A DNA stretch of 64,000 bases, from contig NZ_JAZDRJ010000003.1 of assembly GCF_047501535.1 (NCBI RefSeq), forward strand, positions 1-64,000. The letters run 5' to 3'. Position 1 is the first letter of the stretch. Every line of letters starts with the position of its first letter. Source of the DNA: Yanghanlia sp047501535. GTDB taxonomy: Bacteria; Pseudomonadota; Gammaproteobacteria; Burkholderiales; Burkholderiaceae_B. The position numbers were made by a program, and so were the translations under genes. The notes below the pieces were generated by a model. It had not been told where the DNA came from, did no database searches, and saw only the letters and a list, made by a program, of their open reading frames with translations. Positions 8,372-16,140 of this stretch are shown piece by piece.

Positions 8372-9214
8372 ATGACTGCCATCCGCTTGCGTCCGGTCGC
8401 TCCGGCGGCCTGGCTGGTACTGCCGCTCTTGATATTGGTGCTTATCGGCTTTGATCTGCCTTTATTGGGGGTCGTATGGAAAAGCCTGTTTGATGGTCGT
8501 GGCGCGTTCAGTCTGGACGCCTACTACACCATCGTGGACGCACCGGTTTATGCCCGGGTCATGGGTAATACCTTCCGGATTGCAGTCATTTCCACCCTGT
8601 GCTGCGCCTTGCTGGGTTATCCGCTGGCGTATTGGTTGCGCGGTTTGTCCAGAAGATGGCAGATGGTTGGCTTGGCTGCCATTGTGATTCCCTTCTGGAT
8701 CAGCATTCTCGTACGCACCTATGCCTGGATTGTCATCTTGGGTAATGCAGGTATTGTTAATCGCTCATTGCTGGCACTGGGCTGGACTTCATCTCCCATT
8801 TCTTTTCTTTATAACGAGCTGGGGGTGATGATCGGCACCATCAATGTGCTGCTGCCTTTTCTTGTCTTGCCCTTGTTCGCAGCCATGATGAAGATTGACG
8901 ACAGCCTGCTGCAGGCAGCGGAGACGCTCGGAGCCAGCAGGTGGGCGGTGTTCTGGAAAGTCTTCTTTCCGCTCAGCCTGCCAGCTCTGCTGGCGGGCGC
9001 CATACTGGTTTTCATATTGACACTGGGTTTTTACATTACGCCTGCCATTCTTGGTGGAGGGCGTGTCCCAATGATCGCCAACATGTTGGATTTACTGATT
9101 AACGAGATGCCTAATTGGGAGCTGGCATCCACGATATCCGTCGTCCTGCTGGTGGCAACACTCGCTTTGTTCGTGGTCTATCTGCGTATCACGCGCGATG
9201 AGAGGCAGGCATGA
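8372..9214 (+). CDS. ABC transporter permease (PotB-like)
   Basis: A 280-residue inner-membrane protein with six predicted helices and the cytoplasmic EAA-type coupling motif (QAAETLGASRWAVFWKVFFPLSLPALLAGA, about residues 180-210). It is the first of two permeases, 11 nt after the receptor gene, and overlaps the next permease by ATGA. Together with the ATPase, receptor and second permease it makes a complete importer. Confidence 0.93.
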   Translation: MTAIRLRPVAPAAWLVLPLLILVLIGFDLPLLGVVWKSLFDGRGAFSLDAYYTIVDAPVYARVMGNTFRIAVISTLCCALLGYPLAYWLRGLSRRWQMVGLAAIVIPFWISILVRTYAWIVILGNAGIVNRSLLALGWTSSPISFLYNELGVMIGTINVLLPFLVLPLFAAMMKIDDSLLQAAETLGASRWAVFWKVFFPLSLPALLAGAILVFILTLGFYITPAILGGGRVPMIANMLDLLINEMPNWELASTISVVLLVATLALFVVYLRITRDERQA

Positions 9215-10065
9215 AAACCCCAGCACAGAAAAATACGTCAGGCCGTCAGGTAGGCGTGGTCGGCACGAGCCGAACTAGCGACGGGTTGGTTAGAAGACTC
9301 AACCGCGTGTTGCTGGGAGGGGCGGCAATCGGTGTGTTGCTGTTCCTGATCTTGCCCGTGCTGATCGTGATTCCCATGTCGTTTTCAGAGTCCAGTTCCC
9401 TGCGGTTTCCGCCGCAAGGTTTTTCACTGCGCTGGTATGTTCAGGTGTTCACGGATTCTGGTTGGTTGACCGCGATGCGCACCTCTTTGGTGCTGGCTGT
9501 CCTGTCCAGTACCCTGGCGTTGGCGTTGGGCAGTTTGGGAGCGTATGGGCTGGCGCGCGGCACATTCAAGGGGCGAGACCTGCTGCAAAGCAATTTCATT
9601 GCGCCGTTAATCATCCCGTCTGTAATTCTGGCCGTGGCGCTTTACTTGGTGCTGGCGATGACCAGCATGCTGGGTACGTTTACCGGCTTATTGCTGGCGC
9701 ATACGCTGTTGGGCGTGCCCTACGTGGTACTGATTATGACGGTGGCGATCAGGAGCTTTGATGTAAGCATAGAACAAGTGGCATTCACACTGGGGGCGCC
9801 TTGGCGGACGATGTTCTTGAAGGTACTGCTCCCCAACCTGCTGCCCAGTGCAGCCGCCGCCTGGATTTTTGCTTTTGTCACCAGTTTCGATGAAGTCATC
9901 GTCACGAACTTCATCAGTGGCACCTATGAAACCGTGCCCAAGAAGATGTTCAACGAGTTGATTTTGCAGATTAATCCAGCAATTACCGCCATTGCTTCAA
10001 TACTGATATTCATCAGCATTGTATTGATGCTGCTGATGGCGAAGCTCCGGTTCCGGGCCCCCTGA
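9211..10065 (+). CDS. ABC transporter permease (PotC-like)
   Basis: A 284-residue inner-membrane protein, second permease of the importer. The EAA loop reads EQVAFTLGAPWRTMFLKVLLPNLLPS (about residues 188-213). The first 30 residues (MKTPAQKNTSGRQVGVVG...) form a polar extension before helix 1. The start overlaps the preceding gene by four bases (ATGA), typical of coupled permease pairs. The final aminotransferase follows 40 nt later. Confidence 0.93.
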   Translation: MKTPAQKNTSGRQVGVVGTSRTSDGLVRRLNRVLLGGAAIGVLLFLILPVLIVIPMSFSESSSLRFPPQGFSLRWYVQVFTDSGWLTAMRTSLVLAVLSSTLALALGSLGAYGLARGTFKGRDLLQSNFIAPLIIPSVILAVALYLVLAMTSMLGTFTGLLLAHTLLGVPYVVLIMTVAIRSFDVSIEQVAFTLGAPWRTMFLKVLLPNLLPSAAAAWIFAFVTSFDEVIVTNFISGTYETVPKKMFNELILQINPAITAIASILIFISIVLMLLMAKLRFRAP

Positions 10066-10105
10066 ACACGTCTGCCCATGCAGGTTTTTCTAACAGGCAT
10101 CAGAT

Positions 10106-11488
10106 ATGACAACACCTCGTAGCAAAGCATCCACGGAATTGACCCAGACACGCGCCGGCGGGCCGGTGCAGGTTTTTTATCAGAAGCCGGGTGACCCCAG
10201 GCATGCGACTGTAGCGCGTGGGCGCGGCATTTATTTGTGGGATACCGACGGCAAAAAGTATATCGATGCGTCCTCAGGGCCAATTGCTGTCAATATTGGT
10301 CATGGGAATGAGCGTGTCGCTGAGGCCGTGCGAATCCAGATGGAAAAAGTGTCCTATGCCAGTCGGTTTTTCTTCGAGAATGAAGCGAACAGCCGCTTGG
10401 CAGATTTGGTGGCGCAGCAAGCGGGTGTGGGGTACGAGCGTGTGTTTTTTGTATCGGGAGGCTCTGAAGCAACCGAAAGCGCACTGAAACTCGCGCGTCA
10501 GTACGCCGTGGTGCAAGGGCAGGCGAGCCGCTGGAAGGTGTTGTCGCGCAACCCCAGCTACCATGGCGCCACGCTCGGCGCTGTGGCAATCAGCGGTGAC
10601 CCAGTGTCTGAGCGCATGTATGGCCCTATGTTCAAGGCCATGCCTAAAGTGCCTGCGCCCTTCAGCTATCGTGTACCCGAAGGCCATACGGCCGAAAGCT
10701 ATGCCATGGCATGCGCCGCTGAGCTTGAAGCAACCATCGTTCGTGAAGGCCCGGAAAGTGTGCTGGCATTCATCATGGAACCGGTTGGCGGGTTGGCCAC
10801 CGGGGCGTTGGTATCCACAGTCGATTACTGCCGCCGCGTGCGCGACATCTGTACGCGTTATGGGGTGCTGCTTATTTTTGATGAAGTGATGAGTGGCGCG
10901 GGTCGTTGCGGCACCTTCCTCACTTCTCATCAGCTCGAAGGGTGCGAGCCCGACTTGGTCACTTTGGCAAAAGGCCTGGCTTCCGGCTACACCCCGTTGG
11001 GAGCAGTGCTGGCGCCTGACGCCATGGTGGCAGCCGTCTCTGAGTCCGGCGGGTTCATGCATGGCTATACCTACTCATCCAACCCCTTGTCCTGCGCCAT
11101 CGGCTTGGCTGCGGTCGAGGAAACTGTCGAGCGAGAACTGGGGAAGAATGCCCTGTTGATGGGGGCACGAATGCGGTCCCGCTTGCAGGAAGTGCAGCGC
11201 CGGCGTCGTGTATTGGGCGATATAAGAGGTCTGGGCCTGCTGATGGCGGTGGAGATTGTTGTCGATCAGGAAAGCCGTGGGATTTTTCCTGGCAGTGTCA
11301 ATGCCATCGGAAAGATTGTTGCGCTGGCAAGGGAAAGAGGCCTGCTGCTTTATTCGCGCCGCACCGCGGACGGCCTCTATGGCGAATGGCTGATGATTGC
11401 GCCGCCTCTTATCGTGACCGAAGAGGAAGTGGACACCATTGCCGAGTTGCTGGATGACACTTTACAGGCGTTTGAAAATACGCTGTAA
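10106..11488 (+). CDS. Class III aminotransferase (omega-aminotransferase type)
   Basis: A 460-residue PLP enzyme of the acetylornithine / beta-alanine:pyruvate aminotransferase group. Visible are YLWDTDGKKYIDASSGPIAVNIGHG, the cofactor loop FVSGGSEATESALKLARQY, LLIFDEVMSGAGRCG with the PLP aspartate, and TLAKGLASGYTPLGAVL with the catalytic lysine (about K289). It is the last gene of the transporter operon and is followed by a terminator. It differs from the HemL-like aminotransferase at the start of the operon, so the two probably act on different steps or substrates. Exact donor and acceptor unknown. Confidence 0.9.
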   Translation: MTTPRSKASTELTQTRAGGPVQVFYQKPGDPRHATVARGRGIYLWDTDGKKYIDASSGPIAVNIGHGNERVAEAVRIQMEKVSYASRFFFENEANSRLADLVAQQAGVGYERVFFVSGGSEATESALKLARQYAVVQGQASRWKVLSRNPSYHGATLGAVAISGDPVSERMYGPMFKAMPKVPAPFSYRVPEGHTAESYAMACAAELEATIVREGPESVLAFIMEPVGGLATGALVSTVDYCRRVRDICTRYGVLLIFDEVMSGAGRCGTFLTSHQLEGCEPDLVTLAKGLASGYTPLGAVLAPDAMVAAVSESGGFMHGYTYSSNPLSCAIGLAAVEETVERELGKNALLMGARMRSRLQEVQRRRRVLGDIRGLGLLMAVEIVVDQESRGIFPGSVNAIGKIVALARERGLLLYSRRTADGLYGEWLMIAPPLIVTEEEVDTIAELLDDTLQAFENTL

Positions 11489-11503
11489 GTTGAGGTTGGA
11501 GAT

Positions 11504-11530
11504 AAGGGCTTAAGCAGGAAGCCCTTTTTT
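11504..11530 (+). terminator. Rho-independent terminator ending the transporter/aminotransferase operon
   Basis: An 8-bp stem AAGGGCTT / AAGCCCTT with a 7-nt loop runs into TTTT. It lies 16 nt after the aminotransferase stop codon. Confidence 0.88.
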
Positions 11531-11635
11531 GATGGAAATTTCCTACGGGTGCCGCACGGGAACCTGTTATTCAGGCATGGCGTTTGCCTTATGTGAGGCG
11601 ATGCGGCGTTGGGCCGCGGATCACAGGAGCTAACG

Positions 11636-11845
11636 ATGAATGAAGATACCGTTAAAGGCCAATGGAAACAAATCAAGGGTAAGGCCAAAGAGGTTTGGGG
11701 CGATATTACCGATGACGAGCTGACCCGAGTGGAAGGCAATGCGGATCAATTGGCGGGCCTGGTGCAGGAGCGTTATGGCCGCACTCGAGAAGAGGCCGAG
11801 CGTGAAGTGAAGGACTTCTTCGACAAAAACCGCGGCCCGTATTGA
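11636..11845 (+). CDS. CsbD-family stress-response protein
   Basis: A 69-residue soluble protein: MNEDTVKGQWKQIKGKAKEV followed by WGDITDDELTRVEGNADQLAGLVQERYG, the full CsbD domain. In other bacteria CsbD proteins accumulate in general stress or stationary phase; their biochemical role is unknown. Start ATG 11636 is supported by AGGAG seven bases upstream; the frame is open nine codons further back without a ribosome site. It is a stand-alone gene between a terminator and a strong hairpin. Confidence 0.93.
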   Translation: MNEDTVKGQWKQIKGKAKEVWGDITDDELTRVEGNADQLAGLVQERYGRTREEAEREVKDFFDKNRGPY

Positions 11846-11867
11846 GGCCTGTGGCTGTAGCTTATTG

Positions 11868-11902
11868 ATGGCTGTGACGGCATATTTTGCCGTCACAGCC
11901 AT
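11868..11902. other. Perfect 14-bp inverted repeat downstream of csbD-like gene
   Basis: ATGGCTGTGACGGC and GCCGTCACAGCCAT flank a 7-nt A/T loop. No T run follows on either strand, so it is either a non-canonical terminator, an mRNA 3'-stabilising hairpin or an operator for the gene starting at 11956. Confidence 0.6.
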
Positions 11903-11955
11903 TAATCTGGCATACCACTTGCTCCCAGAGCGCGTCTCAAACGTAAGGAGGGCGC

Positions 11956-12501
11956 ATGGGCGTGACAGCCTGGGCCATGGCCACTCACATCGTCACTTTG
12001 TGCTTGTGGAGCGCAGCTTTGCTGATTTTGGCCGGGCTGTATGCGGCGCCGCCTGCGCGTTCTGAACGAGCGGATGTGTATCGACATGCGCTGATGTGTC
12101 GCTATGTGTTTGTTGTGTTGGGCTCTCCGGCAGCGGTACTGGCGATTGTCAGCGGCTGTGTGCTGGTGGCGTTGCGCGGTGCGGATGGTTCGTGGCTGCT
12201 GCTCAAGCTGGCTGTAGTGGCGGTGCTGGCTCTCTATCACGCTTATTGTGGCGCTCTGTTGCATAAGCAGAGCGCGACGTCTCCGGCCAGACCATCACTC
12301 TGGCGAGCGCCTTTGATGATCGGCATCCTGGTTGTGCTCATCAGCACCATTTTCGTTCTTGTGCTGGCCAAGCCCGACGTGGTGCTCGAATACCAGCTCG
12401 CCCCCCAGCCAGCCGGCCATCGAAACTACGAGGGCGCCGAGCAGCGACAAATACAAGCCCCCATGGTGGATGGCCTGCAATGGGTCTTGCAGACGGGATA
12501 G
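11956..12501 (+). CDS. CopD-like small membrane protein with extended C-terminal tail
   Basis: A 181-residue protein with four hydrophobic helices in residues 1-140 (HIVTLCLWSAALLILAGLY; YVFVVLGSPAAVLAIVSGCV; LLKLAVVAVLALYHAYCGAL; MIGILVVLISTIFVLVLA). It resembles CopD/HemJ-like proteins that accompany haem-copper oxidase genes and may help copper or haem supply. AGGAGG lies five bases before ATG 11956. After residue 142 (VLAKPD) the sequence turns polar and unlike the family (QLAPQPAGHRNYEGAEQRQ...); this tail lies wholly over the antisense gene, suggesting an original stop was lost. Confidence 0.75.
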   Translation: MGVTAWAMATHIVTLCLWSAALLILAGLYAAPPARSERADVYRHALMCRYVFVVLGSPAAVLAIVSGCVLVALRGADGSWLLLKLAVVAVLALYHAYCGALLHKQSATSPARPSLWRAPLMIGILVVLISTIFVLVLAKPDVVLEYQLAPQPAGHRNYEGAEQRQIQAPMVDGLQWVLQTG

Positions 12502-12828
12502 CCAATTGATGAAGCCTACCGCCAGCAACATGACCGCCATCACAAAATGGCTCCAGCCCGCCGGGCGATGGCGGATGCCGCGAATCAAGAACAGTTCCAG
12601 CGTGCCGATAATGCCGGCGATGATGCCCAGTGCGGTGCCGGCGCCAACCAGCCATAACGATGCCCGCCCCCAGAAAACATCTTGGGTAACCAAGTACGCC
12701 AGGTCGGTTGCGACCACGGCCAAGAGAAATGCGATGGGGAAGGGCACCACCATTGGGTGGATGGGGTGGCGCAAGATGGCCACGGCGGTGGGGGTGCTGC
12801 GGGGCAGAGGGCGGCCCAGTTTTTTCAT
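12295..12828 (-). CDS. DUF2231-like membrane protein
   Basis: About 177 residues with four membrane helices (FPIAFLLAVVATDLAYLV; VGAGTALGIIAGIIGTLELF; FVMAVMLLAVGFINWLSRL; LYLSLLGALVVSMAGWLGGELVF). The HPIHPMVVPFPIAF start and GGELVFEHHVG end are typical of DUF2231 proteins, found next to cytochrome oxidase genes. Start ATG 12828 (MKKLGRPLPR) is chosen; the frame is open to 12882. The last 30 residues (GQHKNENGADEHNQDADHQ...) are low complexity and overlap the convergent CopD-like gene by 207 nt. Function unknown, probably linked to the oxidase transcribed divergently. Confidence 0.75.
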   Translation of the reverse strand: MKKLGRPLPRSTPTAVAILRHPIHPMVVPFPIAFLLAVVATDLAYLVTQDVFWGRASLWLVGAGTALGIIAGIIGTLELFLIRGIRHRPAGWSHFVMAVMLLAVGFINWLSRLQDPLQAIHHGGLYLSLLGALVVSMAGWLGGELVFEHHVGLGQHKNENGADEHNQDADHQRRSPE

Positions 12829-12878
12829 GGCAATAGGAAGGTGGGGGCGGGGGAATTTACTGGACGGTGGCAAGCAAA

Positions 12879-12895
12879 ACACCGTTACTCGGTGT
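12879..12895. promoter_or_regulatory. Small dyad in the divergent DUF2231 / coxB region
   Basis: ACACCG-TTACT-CGGTGT is a perfect 6-bp inverted repeat in the 102-nt gap between two divergent genes. It could be an operator or part of the coxB leader; no known consensus matches. Confidence 0.3.
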
Positions 12896-12930
12896 AGGCG
12901 AGCAAATCGTGTGCCGGCTGAGGAGTGCCT

Positions 12931-13566
12931 ATGCTGAATCCCGCCAGTGAAGTGGCCCGCTCAGTGACGGCTTTGTGGTGGAGTATGGCGGCAGGCACTG
13001 GGATCATTCTTGTTCTCATGGTGGTACTGGGCGTAGTGGCTGTGCGCTGGAACCCGCCTCGTTCTCCGGGATGGCGCGGTGTGCGTGTGCTCTTGATTGC
13101 GGGGGGCTTGTTGTTGCCGGGTGGGGTGATTGCTGCTTTGCTGGTGTTTGGCCTCAGGTTAGACGAGGCGCAGTGGCCGCCCGGGGCCCGCACTGAAGCG
13201 CCACAGGCTTTTCGTGTGGATGTGACTGCTCGCCAATGGCAGTGGGACGTGCAGTATCCGGGCCTAGAGGGCATGCCGCACACGCTGAATGTGGTGCATG
13301 TGCCGGCCGGGGCGCCGGTGCACTTGCGCATTATGTCCAGCGATGTGATTCATGGTTTCTGGGTGCCCAGCGTTTCAGGCAAGCTGGACGCCGTGCCGGG
13401 CAGAGTCAACCGTTTGCGTCTGCTAATAGACACACCGGGAGAATATTTAGGCCGGTGCGCGGAGTATTGCGGTACGGGCCATGCGCACATGCCGTTCAAG
13501 CTGGTCGTCCACCAGCCTGACGATGAGGCAGGTTTGTTGGCCGCCATACGGGAGGATGCACCGTGA
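12931..13566 (+). CDS. coxB: Haem-copper oxidase subunit II
   Basis: A 211-residue membrane-anchored subunit with two N-terminal helices and a periplasmic cupredoxin domain carrying the CuA centre (CAEYCGTGHAHM, about residues 170-181, plus the earlier HGFWVP histidine). It passes electrons from a cytochrome c to subunit I. There is no fused cytochrome c domain. ATG 12931 has AGGAG five bases upstream; GTG 12925 is an alternative. It overlaps the subunit I gene by GTGA. Confidence 0.92.
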   Translation: MLNPASEVARSVTALWWSMAAGTGIILVLMVVLGVVAVRWNPPRSPGWRGVRVLLIAGGLLLPGGVIAALLVFGLRLDEAQWPPGARTEAPQAFRVDVTARQWQWDVQYPGLEGMPHTLNVVHVPAGAPVHLRIMSSDVIHGFWVPSVSGKLDAVPGRVNRLRLLIDTPGEYLGRCAEYCGTGHAHMPFKLVVHQPDDEAGLLAAIREDAP

Positions 13567-16058
13567 ATGCTCCGCGCAGCGCACTGGCTCGCCATCAAGA
13601 ATTGGAGGAGGTTTGGGGAACACCGCCCGGATGGGGCCGCCTGTCGTCGGTCAACCATACCGTGGTGGGCAAGCGCTTCATCATAGCGTCGCTGGTGTTC
13701 TTCCTGATTGGCGGGTTGCTTGCGATGTTGATACGCACGCAGTTGGCTACGCCGGATAACGCTTTCATGGAGGCCGGGGTTTACAGCCAGGTTTTCACCA
13801 TGCATGGCACGGTGATGATGTTTCTGTTTGCCATTCCCATGCTGGAGGGGTTTTCTTTTTACCTGCTACCCAAAATGCTGGGGGCGCGAGACATGGCTTA
13901 CCCGCGGCTGGGCGCGTATGCCTGGTATTGCTATTTGTTTGGCGCCACCATGGTGGTGTTAAGCCTGTTACTAGGTTTAGCGCCCGACAGCGGCTGGTTT
14001 ATGTATACGCCCTTGGCCAGCGGGCGTTTTAGCCCCGGCATCGCTAACGACTTCTGGCTGATCGGTATTACTTTTGCGGAAATCTCCGCCGTGTGTGGTG
14101 CCGTAGAGCTGTTGACCACGATTTTGCGTATGCGGGCGCCTGGCATGAAGTTGAGCCATATGCCCTTGTTTGCCTGGTATATGCTGGTGACGGCGGCCAT
14201 GATGCTGTTCGGGTTTCCGCCCTTGATTCTCGGCAGCATCCTGTTGGAACTGGAACGTGCTTTCGGCTGGCCGTTCTACGACCCCACAATGGGGGGCGAC
14301 CCGGTGCTGTGGCAGCATCTGTTCTGGTTATTCGGCCACCCCGAGGTTTACATCATCTTTGTACCGGCAGCGGGCATGGTGTCGGTGATGCTGGCGACGT
14401 TTGCGGCTCGCCCACTGGTGGCCTATCGCTGGGTGGTGGCCAGCGTGGTGGCCATTGGTGTCTTGAGCATGGTGCTGTGGGCACACCACATGTTCACGGT
14501 AGGGTTGAGCATTCCGGCTGCTGCGTTTTTTTCCATTGCCAGTACCTTGATCGCGATTCCCACCGCTGTCCAGTTTTTTGTTTGGATTGCCACCTTATGG
14601 TGCGGACGGGTGCGCTGGGAACTGCCCATGCTGTTCTTGGCCGGGTTTTTCGTGACTTTCATCGTGGGCGGGCTGACTGGTGTGATGATCGCCATCGTGC
14701 CGTTCAACTGGCAGGCGCATGACACGCACTTCATTGTGGCGCACTTGCACTATGTGCTGGTGGGGGGCATGGTGTTTCCGGTGTTGGCGGCGGCGTATTA
14801 CTGGTTGCCGCACTTTACCGGACGGATGCCTTCCCGCCATTTGGGCAAGGTGTCGTTCTGGCTGATTTTCCTGGGTTTTCATCTGACTTTTCTGCCCATG
14901 CACTTGACCGGCTTGGCCGGTATGCCGCGGCGTGTTTATACCTATTCCTCTGACATGGGGTGGGATGTTTTGAACTTGATATCGTCCATCGGCGGCTTTG
15001 TGCAGGCGGTGGGGTTTCTTGTTTTTATTGTGGATATTCTGTTGCATGCCCGCGTGGGCAGGCTGGCGCCGCGCAACCCGTGGGGGGCGGGCACATTGGA
15101 ATGGGCGATGCCGACCCCAGCTCCTTCTTATAACTTTGCCAGCGTGCCGGAAGTTCGGCAGGACCACCCTTTATGGGTGGATCCGGATATTCCTGATGCG
15201 GCGGCAGCGGGGCGCTTGTGGTTGGCGGAACCCTCGGGTGGGCGGCGGCTGACCCTTTCTACCGACACGCTCAGTGGGCGCCCACAAAGCGTGATTGTGC
15301 TGCCTGGCTCCAGCTGGTGGCCGTTAGCCGCCGCTGTGGCGACGGGGGGCTTCTTTCTATGCGTTTTGTTGAAGTTCTACGGGGTGGCCTTGCTGGCTCT
15401 GGCTGCCGCCGTGGTGCTGTTTCTATGCTGGGCCTGGGCGACGGGGTCGCGTGTCGATGCAGGCAAACTTAAAGTGAAGGACGGCCTTGCCCTGCCATTG
15501 CATTTTGAACATGCTGCTGGGGCGCCGGGTTGGCATGGCATGGTGTACACGCTGATTGCCGATGCTGCCGTACTGGGTTCGCTAGTGTTTGGTGCCGTGT
15601 ATTTATGGGCGTTGGCGCCCGGCTGGCCGCCGGCAGAACCTGCGGTGGTGCCCTTATGGGCGGGTGCATTTGCCGGGGTCTGTTGGCTGCTAGGAGCCAT
15701 AGGCGAACGCGTGGCCTGTCGAGCCCAAAGTTCAGCGCCTCGCGATATCGGCGCTATGGCGGGGAGGGGCTTGCCTTTGCTTGCGCTCACTGCGTTATTG
15801 GCGCTGTTGGCCTGGCTGCTGGCGGGTTTGCCTCCTGGCAGCACGCATGCGCAGTCGGCGGTGGTGGCGGCTTTGTTGTGGTATGGCGCCATCCATCTGA
15901 GCGTGGCCGTATTGATGTCGTTGTTTCTTGTGCTTCGCCGGCGTGCCGGTTTTGTTTCGCAACGACGCAATCTGGAAGTGCGCGTGGTCCGGCTGTTCTG
16001 CCATTACAGTTTCGGCAGCGCCGTGTTGTGTGTGCTGTTGGCCGCCTTACTGAACTAA
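13563..16058 (+). CDS. Haem-copper oxidase subunit I-III fusion
   Basis: An 831-residue membrane protein. Residues 1-480 are oxidase subunit I: low-spin haem ligand H81 (TMHGTVMMF), GHPEVY with CuB ligand H259 and the cross-linked Y263, HH at 308-309, and haem ligands H394 and H396 (HDTHFIVAHLHY). After a linker with two helices near 580-620, the C-terminal 180 residues resemble subunit III (WHGMVYTLIADAAVLGSLVFG). It reduces O2 to water and pumps protons. GTG start at 13563 overlaps coxB. E261 of GHPEVY supports an A-type proton path. It resembles CoxN-type alternative oxidases rather than the main aa3 operon, because ctaG, a separate coxC and haem-A genes are absent. Confidence 0.9.
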   Translation: MNAPRSALARHQELEEVWGTPPGWGRLSSVNHTVVGKRFIIASLVFFLIGGLLAMLIRTQLATPDNAFMEAGVYSQVFTMHGTVMMFLFAIPMLEGFSFYLLPKMLGARDMAYPRLGAYAWYCYLFGATMVVLSLLLGLAPDSGWFMYTPLASGRFSPGIANDFWLIGITFAEISAVCGAVELLTTILRMRAPGMKLSHMPLFAWYMLVTAAMMLFGFPPLILGSILLELERAFGWPFYDPTMGGDPVLWQHLFWLFGHPEVYIIFVPAAGMVSVMLATFAARPLVAYRWVVASVVAIGVLSMVLWAHHMFTVGLSIPAAAFFSIASTLIAIPTAVQFFVWIATLWCGRVRWELPMLFLAGFFVTFIVGGLTGVMIAIVPFNWQAHDTHFIVAHLHYVLVGGMVFPVLAAAYYWLPHFTGRMPSRHLGKVSFWLIFLGFHLTFLPMHLTGLAGMPRRVYTYSSDMGWDVLNLISSIGGFVQAVGFLVFIVDILLHARVGRLAPRNPWGAGTLEWAMPTPAPSYNFASVPEVRQDHPLWVDPDIPDAAAAGRLWLAEPSGGRRLTLSTDTLSGRPQSVIVLPGSSWWPLAAAVATGGFFLCVLLKFYGVALLALAAAVVLFLCWAWATGSRVDAGKLKVKDGLALPLHFEHAAGAPGWHGMVYTLIADAAVLGSLVFGAVYLWALAPGWPPAEPAVVPLWAGAFAGVCWLLGAIGERVACRAQSSAPRDIGAMAGRGLPLLALTALLALLAWLLAGLPPGSTHAQSAVVAALLWYGAIHLSVAVLMSLFLVLRRRAGFVSQRRNLEVRVVRLFCHYSFGSAVLCVLLAALLN

Positions 16059-16140
16059 TAAATCAGCGCGTATGCGCTGCACCGTTGTGGCCGTGTTAAT
16101 GTTCGATTTTTTCTCGCACGGTTACATGACGGTGGTGTGA

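Noticed and set aside
13563..16058. Several long reverse and alternate-frame open frames inside the oxidase fusion gene
   Set aside because: They arise from GC-rich third positions opposite a strongly recognised oxidase; their translations are arginine- and proline-rich with no domain.
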